Shown: positions 8,500 through 18,601, numbered from the stretch's first letter. The stretch is 64,000 bases of DNA from Nereida sp. MMG025 (GCF_021654165.1 NZ_JAKFZN010000001.1:992001-1056000), one strand, 5' to 3'. The notes: generated from the sequence alone by a model not told the origin. Made by a program: numbers and translations.

Positions 8500-9543
8500 C
8501 TAGATGATTTCGTCCTCGTCAAACAAGGGCGACGCTTCCAACTCTGCTGCTATGTCTTCGACCGTACTTTCTGCATCCCCGCGTTTGGGCAAGTCCGCCA
8601 AGTGGAACACGGCATCGCCTTCGTTAACCAAAGGCATCACAGCGCGACCGATTACGATGCCATCTGACGGGGCCACGATCTCGGCCTCGATCGCGCCGAA
8701 CGGGTCGGCAACCGATGCCATGACATCGCCCGCCCCGACCACATCCCCATCTCCTTTAAACGTGCGCAACAACCCACCGGCGGGCGCGCGCAACCATTGA
8801 CTGGACGCGCAGACCATCGGGGGGTTCTTAACTTTGGGAATTCCCTTTGAGGGTAACATGCCCGCCTGATGCAACACGCGCAGGATGCCCGTCACACCTG
8901 CACGCACGGCCATTTCATCAAACCTAAGCCCCTCGCCTGCTTCGTATAACAACACATCTACGCCGCGGGCTTCGGCCTCGGCCCGCAGGGACCCCTCGCG
9001 CAAAGCAGAGCGCAAGATAACAGGCGCGCCAAAGACACGAGCCATCGAAAGTGTGTTCGGATTGGATGGGCTGACGCGGCATTGCGGCAGGTTCGTGCGG
9101 TGCACGGCGGCCGAATGAAGATCGATGCCAAAACTACACGGGCTGACCACATCGTCGAGAAAGATTTGCGCCAACCTAGACGCCAAAGAGCCGCGTGATG
9201 ACCCAGGGAAAGAGCGGTTCAAATCCCTGCGATCGGGCAAATAGCGCGAGCGATTCAAAAAGCCGAAAGCGTTGACCACAGGGACAACCAGCAAAGTCCC
9301 CCGCACCGATTTTATGTCCAATACGTTCAGCAACCGCCGGACAATCTCAACGCCGACAACCTCATCGCCGTGAACAGCCGCGCTGACAAATGCGGTTGGT
9401 CCCGATCGCTTGCCGTGCAGCACCTGCACACGCAACCCAACTGGCGTGTGATCGGCCAGCACGCTGACAGGCAATTCGACGGTGGCTTGGGATCCCGCTG
9501 TGACAGAAACTCCTGCCAATTCAAAAGGGGGACGCATGGGCAT
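8500..9543 (-). CDS. succinylglutamate desuccinylase/aspartoacylase-like zinc hydrolase
   Basis: This 347-residue protein belongs to the AstE/AspA (M14-like) family. The zinc-site pattern is visible: VHGDEVVGVE (His and Glu ligands), RRDLNRSFPG (substrate binding) and the later DLHSA (second His). The C-terminal third (about 250-340) has a lipoyl-like beta barrel flavour (GDVVGAGDVMASVADPFGAI, then APSDGIVIG), as in many family members. The substrate is unknown; related genes often neighbour rimK-type ligases, absent here. ATG 9543 gives MPMRPPFEL; a GTG 15 bp upstream is possible. Confidence 0.82.
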   Translation of the reverse strand: MPMRPPFELAGVSVTAGSQATVELPVSVLADHTPVGLRVQVLHGKRSGPTAFVSAAVHGDEVVGVEIVRRLLNVLDIKSVRGTLLVVPVVNAFGFLNRSRYLPDRRDLNRSFPGSSRGSLASRLAQIFLDDVVSPCSFGIDLHSAAVHRTNLPQCRVSPSNPNTLSMARVFGAPVILRSALREGSLRAEAEARGVDVLLYEAGEGLRFDEMAVRAGVTGILRVLHQAGMLPSKGIPKVKNPPMVCASSQWLRAPAGGLLRTFKGDGDVVGAGDVMASVADPFGAIEAEIVAPSDGIVIGRAVMPLVNEGDAVFHLADLPKRGDAESTVEDIAAELEASPLFDEDEII

Positions 9544-9584
9544 AGTGGCGACTTTCACAATTCATTTTGCGCACCTGAACAGAA

Positions 9585-9612
9585 AAAAGCCCGCTGTCGC
9601 AAGCGGGCTTTT
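9585..9612 (-). terminator. rho-independent terminator of the hsp20-DUF1150 operon
   Basis: AAAAGCCCGCT (9585-9595) and AGCGGGCTTTT (9602-9612) form an 11-bp perfect stem with a 6-nt loop, with A and T runs on both sides. It lies 24 bp past the DUF1150 stop and terminates leftward transcription before the promoter of the hydrolase gene. The symmetry would allow it to work in both directions. Confidence 0.85.
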
Positions 9613-9635
9613 ATGAAAGCAGGACGCGCAACCGA

Positions 9636-9857
9636 TCAGTGAACCGTCACAGGCTCCATATCGTTTTGGCGCGCCAGCACGAATGCCAGCTTTCGGTCAG
9701 CCACCAATGCAAGCTGTTCGCCATCCGAATTGTGGACCGCAAAAAGCTGATCCACATCGCCCGCTTGGGCGCGGACGTCTTCGGGCAATTCAGCCAAACC
9801 AACGGGTTTTACGTAAACAGTTTTTTCGGTCATATCCTCAAAAGAACGCATGGCCAT
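9636..9857 (-). CDS. DUF1150 family protein
   Basis: This 73-residue protein matches the DUF1150 family of alphaproteobacteria. The visible conserved core is VDQLFAVHNSDGEQLALVAD followed by LAFVLARQNDMEPVTVH. It begins 3 bp after the hsp20 stop, so the two are one transcription unit and probably translationally coupled. No biochemical role is known to me. Its position behind a heat-shock promoter suggests a stress-linked function, which is inference. Confidence 0.85.
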   Translation of the reverse strand: MAMRSFEDMTEKTVYVKPVGLAELPEDVRAQAGDVDQLFAVHNSDGEQLALVADRKLAFVLARQNDMEPVTVH

Positions 9858-9860
9858 GTC

Positions 9861-10274
9861 TTATCCTTTCTTGATCTGAATTGTTTGAACAACGGTGTCG
9901 GGAACACTGCGTTTCAGGTCGACATGCAGCAGACCGTTTTCGATCAATGCCTCCCCCACTTCGACGCCATCGGCCAGAACAAAGCTTTTCTGGAACTGCC
10001 GCGCCGCGATGCCGCGGTGCAAAAACACACGCCCCTCGCTGTCATCGGACTGCCTGCCACGAATGACCATCTGGCTGTCTTCAACCGTGATAGACAGATC
10101 ACCCTCGCCAAAGCCTGCAACCGCCAATGTGATGCGATAGGAAGTGTCTGAGGTCTGTTCGATATTGTAAGGGGGGTAGCCTTCGTTGCCTGTTTTGGCC
10201 GAACGTTCAACCAGCCGTTCCAGCTGCTCAAACCCCAAAAGATAAGGATGGGTCCCCAAGGTCAGTTTTGTCAT
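9861..10274 (-). CDS. Hsp20/alpha-crystallin family small heat shock protein
   Basis: This 137-residue chaperone holds unfolding proteins in soluble complexes during heat stress. The alpha-crystallin domain spans about 35-135: YPPYNIEQTSDTSYRITLAV at its start, MVIRGRQ in the middle and FVLADGVEVGEALIENGLLH near the end. The C-terminal QTIQIKKG supplies an I-X-I oligomerisation motif. I chose ATG 10274, with AAGGA 10 bp upstream, over an ATG two codons earlier. It is first in an operon with DUF1150 and has a sigma-32-like promoter. Confidence 0.93.
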   Translation of the reverse strand: MTKLTLGTHPYLLGFEQLERLVERSAKTGNEGYPPYNIEQTSDTSYRITLAVAGFGEGDLSITVEDSQMVIRGRQSDDSEGRVFLHRGIAARQFQKSFVLADGVEVGEALIENGLLHVDLKRSVPDTVVQTIQIKKG

Positions 10275-10339
10275 CTTCAACGTCCTTGTTATAAAGCGAC
10301 GAAATAAGCGGGGGCCCGAACGGCACCCCCAATCCTTTC

Positions 10340-10370
10340 AAATATGGGCAAGCCAGCCTCGCCTTGCAAG
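10340..10370 (-). promoter_or_regulatory. sigma-32 (RpoH)-type promoter of hsp20
   Basis: On the minus strand a CTTGCAA -35 element (10364-10370) and a CCCATATTT -10 element (10340-10348) are separated by 15 bp, close to the RpoH consensus CTTGAA-N12-15-CCCATNT. The transcript would carry a leader of about 60 nt before the hsp20 ATG. The leader contains a GC-rich hairpin (GGGGG/CCCCC arms, 10310-10330) that does not cover the Shine-Dalgarno. Confidence 0.7.
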
Positions 10371-10447
10371 GTCTGGCATAAGTTTTCCTAGCCGAAACGG
10401 TCAAGAATCGCTATGCTAAGGCTCTGCTATTTAAGAGGAAATCCAGC

Positions 10448-10663
10448 ATGAACGCGCAGTTCGAGATGCAAAACGAAGAGGTCTTGCGGATCAAGCTTGA
10501 TGTCTTGCGGCAAGAACATCGTGATCTGGATACAGCAATCGAGGCCCTGTCAGAGGGTGCGTTTGACAGGCTGACCTTGCAACGCCTGAAAAAACAAAAG
10601 CTTCATCTGAAAGATAAGATTGCGGTCCTTGAGGACCGTCTGACCCCAGACATCATTGCGTGA
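10448..10663 (+). CDS. YdcH family protein (DUF465)
   Basis: This 71-residue all-helical, charged protein has the YdcH/DUF465 pattern: LRQEHRDLDTAIEAL, then DRLTLQRLKKQKLHLKDKI. It is predicted to form a short helical hairpin or coiled coil. AGAGG precedes the ATG. It lies 48 bp upstream of purE on the same strand. The family is widespread and of unknown function. Confidence 0.85.
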   Translation: MNAQFEMQNEEVLRIKLDVLRQEHRDLDTAIEALSEGAFDRLTLQRLKKQKLHLKDKIAVLEDRLTPDIIA

Positions 10664-10711
10664 CATATCGCGCCTGCTATAAGGGCGCTTCACGACAAAA
10701 AGGGGACCGTG

Positions 10712-11197
10712 ATGTCCGTAACAGTTGGGATCATTATGGGCAGCCAAAGCGATTGGCCAACCATGCGCGAGGCGGCCGGTATTCTGGACGAACTTGGCGT
10801 ACCTTATGAGACACGGATCGTTTCCGCCCACCGCACCCCTGATCGATTGTGGGATTACGGCAAAACCGCCGCGGCACGTGGTTTGAAAGTTATTATCGCA
10901 GGCGCCGGTGGTGCCGCGCATTTGCCCGGGATGATGGCGTCGAAAACCCGTGTGCCCGTTGTGGGTGTGCCTGTGCAGACCAAGGCGCTTTCAGGTGTCG
11001 ACAGTCTTTATTCCATCGTTCAGATGCCAAAGGGCTTTCCGGTTGCAACGATGGCCATTGGTGCGGCGGGTGCGGCAAATGCCGGCCTGATGGCTGCTGG
11101 TATCCTGGCGACGTCGGATGCCGCGCTTGCAGACCGCCTTGATGCGTGGCGTGCGGCACTTGCCGCCTCCATCCCCGAGGCCCCTGTCGATGACTGA
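10712..11197 (+). CDS. purE: 5-(carboxyamino)imidazole ribonucleotide mutase
   Basis: PurE converts N5-CAIR to CAIR in purine synthesis. The 161-residue protein has the class I signatures [13 protein letters not shown] at the N-terminus, [12 protein letters not shown] and [12 protein letters not shown]. Start ATG 10712 follows a GTG codon directly at 10709; AAAAGGGGA upstream suits either. Its end overlaps the purK start by 8 bp, so the carboxylase and mutase steps are co-translated. Confidence 0.96.
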   Translation: MSVTVGIIMGSQSDWPTMREAAGILDELGVPYETRIVSAHRTPDRLWDYGKTAAARGLKVIIAGAGGAAHLPGMMASKTRVPVVGVPVQTKALSGVDSLYSIVQMPKGFPVATMAIGAAGAANAGLMAAGILATSDAALADRLDAWRAALAASIPEAPVDD

Positions 11198-12251
11198 TCC
11201 CTTGCCAACTGGAGCGACCATCGGGATTTTGGGCGGTGGTCAACTGGGCCGTATGTTGTCGGTTGCCGCCTCTCGGCTCGGGCTTAAATGCCATATCTTT
11301 GAGCCATCCGAAAATCCGCCTGCGGGTGACGTGGCACATGCAGTGACCACCGCCAGCTATGAAGATGCTGAGGCATTGCGCGAATTTGCGGCACATGTGG
11401 ATGTGATCACCTATGAGTTTGAGAATATCCCGACCGCTGCATTGGACCTTCTGGAAAGCCTCAAGCCCATTCGCCCAAATCGGCGTGCCCTTGCAACGTC
11501 GCAAGACCGCCTGACCGAAAAAGACTTTCTGGGCAGTCTGGGGCTTACCCCCGCACCTTATGCGGATATCACGGATCTTGCATCGCTGGAGGCGGCCCTG
11601 AGCGATTTCGGGCGCCCCGCGATTTTGAAAACCCGCCGCTTTGGATATGATGGAAAGGGTCAGGTGCGCATCAACGCCGACACGGATGCCGCAGACGCCT
11701 TGGCGCAAATGCAAGCTGCGCCTGCTGTGTTGGAAGGGTTTGTCGATTTCACAGCAGAGATCAGCATCATCGGCGCGCGCAGCGCGGGTGGCCAGGTGGT
11801 GTGTTACGATCCGGGGATGAACGTGCACAAGGACGGTATCTTACATACTACCACCGTCCCTGCCCCGATCCCCGCGTCGCTCAAAACAGATGCCGTTTTG
11901 TTGGCAGGACGCATTCTGACGTCACTGGACTACATCGGGGTTATGGGCGTCGAGCTTTTCGTCACCAAGGACGGTTTGATCGTGAACGAGATTGCGCCGC
12001 GTGTGCACAACTCGGGACACTGGACCCAAAACGGCTGCACTATTTGCCAGTTTGAGCAACACATCCGCGCCGTAGCGGGTTGGCCCCTTGGTGACGGGTC
12101 GCGCCACTCGGACGTGCGGATGGAAAATCTGATAGGTGCAGATATGGACCGCGTGCCAGAGCTGGCGGCGACAGGTGCGGCGCTTCATCTTTATGGGAAA
12201 GCCGAGGTGAAAGCAGGCCGCAAGATGGGCCATGTCAATCACCTGATCTAA
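11190..12251 (+). CDS. purK: 5-(carboxyamino)imidazole ribonucleotide synthase
   Basis: PurK is the ATP-grasp enzyme that makes N5-CAIR from AIR, bicarbonate and ATP, feeding PurE. The 353-residue protein starts [20 protein letters not shown] with the N-terminal glycine motif, and has the ATP-grasp segments [15 protein letters not shown] and VLEGFVDF, then a C-terminal [13 protein letters not shown]. It overlaps purE by 8 bp. Its stop codon overlaps that of the convergent DMT transporter gene (12248-12251). Confidence 0.96.
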   Translation: MTDPLPTGATIGILGGGQLGRMLSVAASRLGLKCHIFEPSENPPAGDVAHAVTTASYEDAEALREFAAHVDVITYEFENIPTAALDLLESLKPIRPNRRALATSQDRLTEKDFLGSLGLTPAPYADITDLASLEAALSDFGRPAILKTRRFGYDGKGQVRINADTDAADALAQMQAAPAVLEGFVDFTAEISIIGARSAGGQVVCYDPGMNVHKDGILHTTTVPAPIPASLKTDAVLLAGRILTSLDYIGVMGVELFVTKDGLIVNEIAPRVHNSGHWTQNGCTICQFEQHIRAVAGWPLGDGSRHSDVRMENLIGADMDRVPELAATGAALHLYGKAEVKAGRKMGHVNHLI

Positions 12252-13069
12252 CGTCGTATTTGGCTTAGCCCGATACCCGCCAGCACAAGACACCCTGCAG
12301 CGACATTGGCCCATGTCGGCGCTTCGGACAAAAACAGCAGCCCACCCACGGCTGCAATAACGGGGACGGACAGCTGTGCGACCCCTGCTGTTGTCGTATC
12401 AATCTGGGGCAGGACCGCATACCAAAGGGCATACCCCAAACCAGAAGCAAGCGCCCCCGACGCGACCGCCAGAAGCATCACATGTGGCGGCATATCGGCG
12501 ATCCAGAAAAGAAACGGGGCAAGCGCTATTGCGGCCAGTCCGAAATTGACCGCAGAGGCGCGTAAAGGTGTCGAGGATTTTTGACCAATAAGGGTGTGCC
12601 CCGCCCACCCCAATCCACCCGTGACCATGAGGGCCACACCCATAAGGTCCAGCCTGACCGTCTGTGTGGGCCACACCAGCCAGATCAATCCTGCAAACGC
12701 CACGATCATGCCCGCCCACCGCATGGTCGGCACCGCATCGCCGCGCCACAGCACCGAGCCGAACAGCGCCAGTTGCACCGTGCCAAACAAAATGATGGCG
12801 CCGATCCCTGCGTCGAGCGTCAGGTTGGCCCATGAGAACCCGACGAGGTAGATAAACAGGGTCGTCGCACCCCAGTATCCGCTTGGCCGAAAGGTCTCAG
12901 GCCAGCCGTCGCGCCAAAGAACCAAAGCGCACAGCGTTGCCGCACCAGCCGCAACCCGCAGGGCGGCAAACGTCATTGGATCCCCGCCTGCGACAACACC
13001 GGCACGCGTTAACAAAGTGTTGGATGCAAACAGCACCATCACCAGACAAATGGACAAAAACAGGCGCAT
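12248..13069 (-). CDS. DMT-superfamily (EamA) transporter
   Basis: This 273-residue integral membrane protein has the ten-helix EamA pattern with two internal repeats. The first repeat includes ANLTLDAGIGAIILFGTVQL, and the second ends in LSVPVIAAVGGLLFLSEAPT. Such proteins export amino acids or other metabolites; the substrate is not predictable. It is a single gene between groEL and purK and converges on purK with overlapping stops. Confidence 0.88.
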   Translation of the reverse strand: MRLFLSICLVMVLFASNTLLTRAGVVAGGDPMTFAALRVAAGAATLCALVLWRDGWPETFRPSGYWGATTLFIYLVGFSWANLTLDAGIGAIILFGTVQLALFGSVLWRGDAVPTMRWAGMIVAFAGLIWLVWPTQTVRLDLMGVALMVTGGLGWAGHTLIGQKSSTPLRASAVNFGLAAIALAPFLFWIADMPPHVMLLAVASGALASGLGYALWYAVLPQIDTTTAGVAQLSVPVIAAVGGLLFLSEAPTWANVAAGCLVLAGIGLSQIRR

Positions 13070-13103
13070 ATCAGGATTTCCACATGTTTTGGGTGCTTAC
13101 AAA

Positions 13104-13129
13104 GTAAGGTGGATCTTAATCCACCTTAC
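13104..13129. repeat. intergenic hairpin of the GTAAGGTGGAT family
   Basis: GTAAGGTGGAT (13104-13114) and ATCCACCTTAC (13119-13129) form a perfect 11-bp stem with a CTTA loop. The arms and the AAAG in front of them repeat the element at 8467-8490. It lies between the groEL terminator and the DMT transporter start, where it could back up termination of groESL. The recurrence suggests a dispersed element rather than two independent terminators. Confidence 0.65.
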
Positions 13130-13131
13130 GC

Positions 13132-13165
13132 AAAAAAAAGGGCGCCACACAAATGTGACGCCCTT
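13132..13165 (-). terminator. rho-independent terminator of groESL
   Basis: Read leftwards, AAGGGCGTCACA and TGTGGCGCCCTT pair (one G-U) around a TTTG loop, followed by eight T residues. It begins about 35 bp after the groEL stop. Confidence 0.92.
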
Positions 13166-13199
13166 CCGATTTGTTCCTTCGCAAAGCGAACGGAGTGGC

Positions 13200-14855
<1,656 letters not shown>

Positions 14856-14891
14856 CTATAATCTTGAGAATTTCAGTGAGGGGGGTGCGAC

Positions 14892-15179
14892 TTAGGACAG
14901 GATGCCCAGAATGTCGCTTTCTTTCATGATCAGCAGCTCTTTGCCGTCAACGGTGACTTCTGTGCCCGACCATTTGCCGAACAGGATCTTGTCACCTTCT
15001 TTGACGGCCATTGGGATCAATTCGCCGCTGTCCTTGCGTGCGCCTTCGCCAGCCGCAACGATCATGCCTTCCGCAGGCTTCTCTTTTGCGGACTCGGGGA
15101 TGATCAGTCCACCAGCTGTTTTTTCTTCGCTCTCTACACGTTCGACCAGCACACGGTCATGAAGCGGTTTCAATGCCAT
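14892..15179 (-). CDS. groES: co-chaperonin GroES (10 kDa)
   Basis: GroES is the heptameric lid of the GroEL chamber. The 95-residue protein starts [20 protein letters not shown] and has the mobile loop [15 protein letters not shown], then [20 protein letters not shown]. It is first in the groESL operon; a CIRCE operator lies in its leader. Confidence 0.98.
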   Translation of the reverse strand: MALKPLHDRVLVERVESEEKTAGGLIIPESAKEKPAEGMIVAAGEGARKDSGELIPMAVKEGDKILFGKWSGTEVTVDGKELLIMKESDILGILS

Positions 15180-15211
15180 CCTTGTAGCTCCCTTGGCTCA
15201 AAGTTTCAGTT

Positions 15212-15238
15212 TTATCACTCACAGGTAGCGAGTGCTAA
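15212..15238 (-). promoter_or_regulatory. CIRCE operator (HrcA site) of groESL
   Basis: On the minus strand TTAGCACTC-N9-GAGTGATAA matches the CIRCE consensus TTAGCACTC-N9-GAGTGCTAA with one change in the second arm. It lies 33 bp upstream of the groES ATG. HrcA binding here represses groESL at normal temperature; hrcA itself is not in the window. Confidence 0.92.
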
Positions 15239-15244
15239 CGGCGC

Positions 15245-15274
15245 ATAGTTAGGAAAGCCTTCGGGGGCTGTCAA
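15245..15274 (-). promoter_or_regulatory. probable groESL promoter
   Basis: On the minus strand a perfect TTGACA -35 (15269-15274) is followed after 18 bp by AACTAT (15245-15250), a weak -10. The predicted start would fall at the edge of CIRCE, consistent with HrcA blocking RNA polymerase. Confidence 0.55.
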
Positions 15275-15544
15275 CATGTCGCAACACTAAAAATTTTTCT
15301 ATAAATCAAAGCTCTCGGGTGACCCGATACGGGGGCGCTTGGAATCACGCACGGCACGGCGCGGGACGGACTTGGGCGCAGACAATCCACGCATGTTTGA
15401 TGCGATCATCCGCCAAACGGGAAACAATACAGGCCAATTAGCCCCTGATTTCAGAGGTTTGGCGGCGAATCGTTGCATTTGGCCACATTTACGCCGCACC
15501 ATTGTCACAATTGCTAATTTCGGATCTGGTTAAGGAGTGTCCAA
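15275..15544. other. intergenic region with no supported gene
   Basis: Between the groESL promoter and the small lipoprotein gene I see no supported gene. A leftward 69-codon frame (15299-15508), whose last 36 residues are basic (GLSAPKSVPRRAVRDSKRPR), and a rightward 64-codon frame are open but lack Shine-Dalgarno signals and family resemblance. The leftward one could be a small protein and is worth comparing across relatives. Confidence 0.4.
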
Positions 15545-15724
15545 ATGCGCGTAACTACTGCCCTTCTTCTTTCGGCCTCGTTCTTTTTGAGTGCGTGTGG
15601 CGGTGCCTTCATTGGCGACACATCGCAAAACGATGCTTTTCAACTGCAAATCCCGCAGTCAACTGTTGACCTGCTTTACGGTCCTGGTGCGACCGCTGAT
15701 CAATCGCCAAGCCTTCTGGACTGA
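15545..15724 (+). CDS. small lipoprotein (59 aa)
   Basis: A 59-codon frame starts at ATG 15545 with a strong AAGGAG Shine-Dalgarno 8 bp upstream. The product has a lipoprotein signal peptide: Arg in position 2, hydrophobic TALLLSASFFL, then the lipobox LSAC with Cys at 17. The mature part is short (about 43 residues) and resembles no family I know. It would be lipidated by the Lgt encoded near the start of the window. The frame is short, but start signal and lipobox together make it credible. Confidence 0.7.
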   Translation: MRVTTALLLSASFFLSACGGAFIGDTSQNDAFQLQIPQSTVDLLYGPGATADQSPSLLD

Positions 15725-15788
15725 TCCAGACGGCGAAGTGGTGGGGCAGCGGCGCGCAAGCGGCCCGCTGATACGGAGACAGGCGCGC

Positions 15789-16457
15789 CTATTCGGGCAG
15801 CGCCTGTTTTCCTTTCTCGGTGAGCGCATAAATGCCTGTGCCAACCCGCTCAAACCAACCGTAGTGATTGGCTGCCATCATCTGCGTGGCCTTTGATACG
15901 CCGGTCGCGTCCCTGACGTGTGCGCCTTTGCTGGCCCCGTTTTGGGCAAGACAGGCTGCGATTTTCAGGCAATCCTGACGATAAGCGGTCACCAAACCCT
16001 TGCGGGTGGCACCACCAGCACTGGGATCTCCTTCACGTTTGGCAAATTCCTTGAGCAGCAAGGCTTTGCGCCTTTCGTTTTTGCGGGGTGCATAAGGCAC
16101 AGGGTCACAATGGACCTGAACCAAGCCATCGCTGAGCCGGACTGTCAAAATGCCAAGCCCAAGCCGCCTTGCAAGCGTTACGTTCGCTTTTAACCCCGTT
16201 TGCCAGCGCCGCCCTGCCCCGCGCGGCACCGCGACATAGACCAGATCGGTCACAGCCAAACGCGCGACCCCTTGATGAAAAAGAGACAGCGAAAACCCTG
16301 TTTTCAACTCAACAATCAAGGGCGCTTCATCCCCGCGAATGGCCAGAACATCCACAGCGCCAATTTCACCTTTTACAGCGTAGCCTTGTCCTTCCAAAAA
16401 GGCCTTAATGGGTCCGTAAAGGTCGGTCTCGACAGGTTTATCGGGGGGCGATGACAT
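15789..16457 (-). CDS. DUF2161 family protein (PD-(D/E)XK-like fold)
   Basis: This 222-residue protein matches the DUF2161 family, annotated as a putative PD-(D/E)XK-type phosphodiesterase. The N-terminal half carries the nuclease-like pattern: ETDLYGPIKAFLEGQGYAVK, then GAVDVLAIRGDEAPLIVELK, where Asp and the E-x-K could be catalytic. The C-terminal 70 residues look like a winged helix (KGAHVRDATGVSKATQMMAA then YGWFERVGTGIYALTEKGKQ). The role is unknown; DNA repair or processing would fit. I chose ATG 16457 over one three codons upstream. Confidence 0.82.
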   Translation of the reverse strand: MSSPPDKPVETDLYGPIKAFLEGQGYAVKGEIGAVDVLAIRGDEAPLIVELKTGFSLSLFHQGVARLAVTDLVYVAVPRGAGRRWQTGLKANVTLARRLGLGILTVRLSDGLVQVHCDPVPYAPRKNERRKALLLKEFAKREGDPSAGGATRKGLVTAYRQDCLKIAACLAQNGASKGAHVRDATGVSKATQMMAANHYGWFERVGTGIYALTEKGKQALPE

Positions 16458-16550
16458 GCCGCGCATCCTACGCCGTCACGCCCCCGTGACAAGCGCAGAT
16501 CGCGCGCATATAAGGCGGCAAAACGAACACTTCCGCGAAAGGCGCGCCCC

Positions 16551-17468
16551 ATGACAACGCTTATTTTTGGTCACAAATCCCCCGATACAGATAGCACCGG
16601 ATCGCCGTTGATCTGGGAATGGTTCATCAACCATCAAGGTGGCGATGCCAAAGCAGTCCTGTTGGGCGAGCCCAACACAGAAGCCGCGTTTGTGCTGGAA
16701 AAATGGAACCTGACGAAACCTGACATCATCGCCGATGTCGAAGAGGGCCAAGACTGCATCATCGTTGATACGAACAACCCTGCAGAGCTGCCAGACGCGA
16801 TTAACGCTGCAAATGTCACAGCCATCATCGACCACCACAAATTGGTCGGCGGGCTTGAAACTGCCGGCCCGATTGACATCACCATCCGTCCGCTTGCGTG
16901 CACAGCGACGATCATGCACGATCTGATGGGCGAGCACGTAGACCACATGCCCGACACGATCAAAGGGGCGATGTTGTCGTGTATTTTGTCCGACACGCTG
17001 GCTTTCCGCTCGCCCACAACAACCGATACCGACAAGCAGCTGGCACAAAAACTGGCCGGCGAATTGAACCTGAACATCGACAGCTATGCCGATGAAATGT
17101 TTGCCGCGAAATCTGATGTTTCGGCCTTTTCGGATGCTGAATTGTTGCGTATGGATTCAAAAGAATACGCCGTGGGCGATACGAAATTCCGCGTCTCCGT
17201 TCTTGAAACCACGGCCCCTGCGATTGTGCTGGACCGCAAAGCATCCCTGATGGACACCATGACAACCGTGGCGGCTGAGGACGGGGTAGACCAGGTTCTT
17301 TTGTTTGTCGTCGATATCTTGAGCGAAGAAGCAACCATGTTGATTCCGAACGAACTGACCAAATCGGTGGCCGAAAAGTCCTTCGACGCGACGGTATCCG
17401 GGGACACGGTCGTGTTGCCAGGCGTTATGAGCCGCAAAAAGCAGATTATTCCAAATCTGAAGGTCTGA
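16551..17468 (+). CDS. ppaC: manganese-dependent inorganic pyrophosphatase
   Basis: This family II pyrophosphatase hydrolyses PPi in the cytoplasm, pulling biosynthetic reactions forward. The 305-residue protein has the N-terminal metal site GHKSPDTDS, the DHH motif AIIDHHK near 87-93, and the C-terminal DHHA2 domain ending in the substrate-binding SRKKQ. It stands alone between DUF2161 (divergent) and a HAD phosphatase, followed by two tandem hairpins. Confidence 0.95.
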   Translation: MTTLIFGHKSPDTDSTGSPLIWEWFINHQGGDAKAVLLGEPNTEAAFVLEKWNLTKPDIIADVEEGQDCIIVDTNNPAELPDAINAANVTAIIDHHKLVGGLETAGPIDITIRPLACTATIMHDLMGEHVDHMPDTIKGAMLSCILSDTLAFRSPTTTDTDKQLAQKLAGELNLNIDSYADEMFAAKSDVSAFSDAELLRMDSKEYAVGDTKFRVSVLETTAPAIVLDRKASLMDTMTTVAAEDGVDQVLLFVVDILSEEATMLIPNELTKSVAEKSFDATVSGDTVVLPGVMSRKKQIIPNLKV

Positions 17469-17480
17469 TCCTTTCTCAAT

Positions 17481-17529
17481 GGGTAGGTGGCATGATTGCC
17501 ACCTACCCTTGGGGATTTTGCATCCCCAA
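17481..17529 (+). terminator. tandem hairpins downstream of ppaC
   Basis: GGGTAGGTGGCA/TGCCACCTACCC (17481-17508, TGAT loop) is a perfect 12-bp stem related in its GTA-GGTGG core to the hairpins at 8467 and 13104. It is followed directly by TTGGGGAT/ATCCCCAA (17509-17529). They begin 13 bp after the ppaC stop and probably end its transcript, although no long U-run follows. Confidence 0.65.
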
Positions 17530-17637
17530 ATCCCTGCAGGATATTTCCAAACAAAAGAAGCATGGGTCTTATCCATTGCTTTACCCGTTGGGATACCTGT
17601 AGCCATGCGTTGAGTTTATCAGCGAAAGGCGCGTTTT

Positions 17638-18510
17638 ATGACCAAGATCATCACTGCACTGTCCGAGGTATCTGACCGTTATGATGCATTGTTTTGTGAT
17701 CTTTGGGGATGCGTTCACAATGGGATTGCGCCCTTCAAGGACGCAGTGAACGCGCTGCTTGCCTTCAAAGAAACGGGCGGAACGGTCATTTTGGTGACCA
17801 ATGCCCCCCGTCCACGCGCCAGTGTTGCAACGCAGCTTGAACGCATGGGGCTTCCGCGTGCGTGTTATGATGACATTGCGACCTCTGGCGACAGTGCGCG
17901 CACGGCAATGTTCCAAGGTGCGGTGGGTCAGAAGGTCTGGTTCATAGGCGAAGATCACGATCAAAGTTTTTTCAAACCCCTTCAGATCATCGATGACCCG
18001 CTAGAGATTACACAGGTTTCGCTGGATGACGCGGAAGGGATTGTGTGCTGCGGTCCATTTGACCCCCATGCTGATCCATCAGACATGCGGCCTGAGTTTC
18101 TGGCCGCCAAACAGCGCGGTCTGAAATTACTGTGTGCAAACCCCGATATTGTGGTGGACCGTGGCGAAAGCCGGGAATGGTGTGCGGGCGCATTGGCGGC
18201 GCTATACACAGAGATGGGTGGCGACAGCCTTTATTTCGGAAAGCCGCATCCGCCGATTTATGATCTGGCCCGCCGTAGGCTTGCTGCGATCCGTCCAGAC
18301 ACCCCAGATAGCCGGATTTTGGCAGTGGGTGATGGAATCGGGACGGACGTCAAAGGGGCGATGGGCGAAGATATCGACAGCCTGTTCATCACCGGGGGCC
18401 TTGCAGCGGCTGAGACCAAAACGTCGCACCAACCCGATGCAGATGCTTTAAGTGCTTATTTGCAAAGGGAAATGTCTAATCCGAGCTATGCAATAGGCTT
18501 TTTCCGATAG
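17638..18510 (+). CDS. TIGR01459 family HAD-type hydrolase
   Basis: This 290-residue protein is a class IIA HAD phosphatase of the TIGR01459 subfamily. The nucleophile motif is FCDLWGCVHNG near 21-31 (first Asp catalytic), motif II VTNAPRP near 58, and the C-terminal ILAVGDGIGTDVKGAMGEDI gives the metal-binding acidic residues. GCGCGAAAGG precedes the ATG at moderate spacing. The physiological substrate, probably a sugar or nucleotide phosphate, is unknown. Confidence 0.88.
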   Translation: MTKIITALSEVSDRYDALFCDLWGCVHNGIAPFKDAVNALLAFKETGGTVILVTNAPRPRASVATQLERMGLPRACYDDIATSGDSARTAMFQGAVGQKVWFIGEDHDQSFFKPLQIIDDPLEITQVSLDDAEGIVCCGPFDPHADPSDMRPEFLAAKQRGLKLLCANPDIVVDRGESREWCAGALAALYTEMGGDSLYFGKPHPPIYDLARRRLAAIRPDTPDSRILAVGDGIGTDVKGAMGEDIDSLFITGGLAAAETKTSHQPDADALSAYLQREMSNPSYAIGFFR

Positions 18511-18601
18511 GTCAGATTCTACTTGCTTTCTGCACCCGCAAAGTAATAATATTGCGCTAAGGACACAAAAGACGCGTATTTATTACCAAGTGGAACAAGA
18601 C

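Noticed and set aside
10310-10330. RNA thermometer in the hsp20 leader
   Set aside because: A GC-rich hairpin exists but lies upstream of and does not pair with the Shine-Dalgarno, and it would not melt at physiological temperature.
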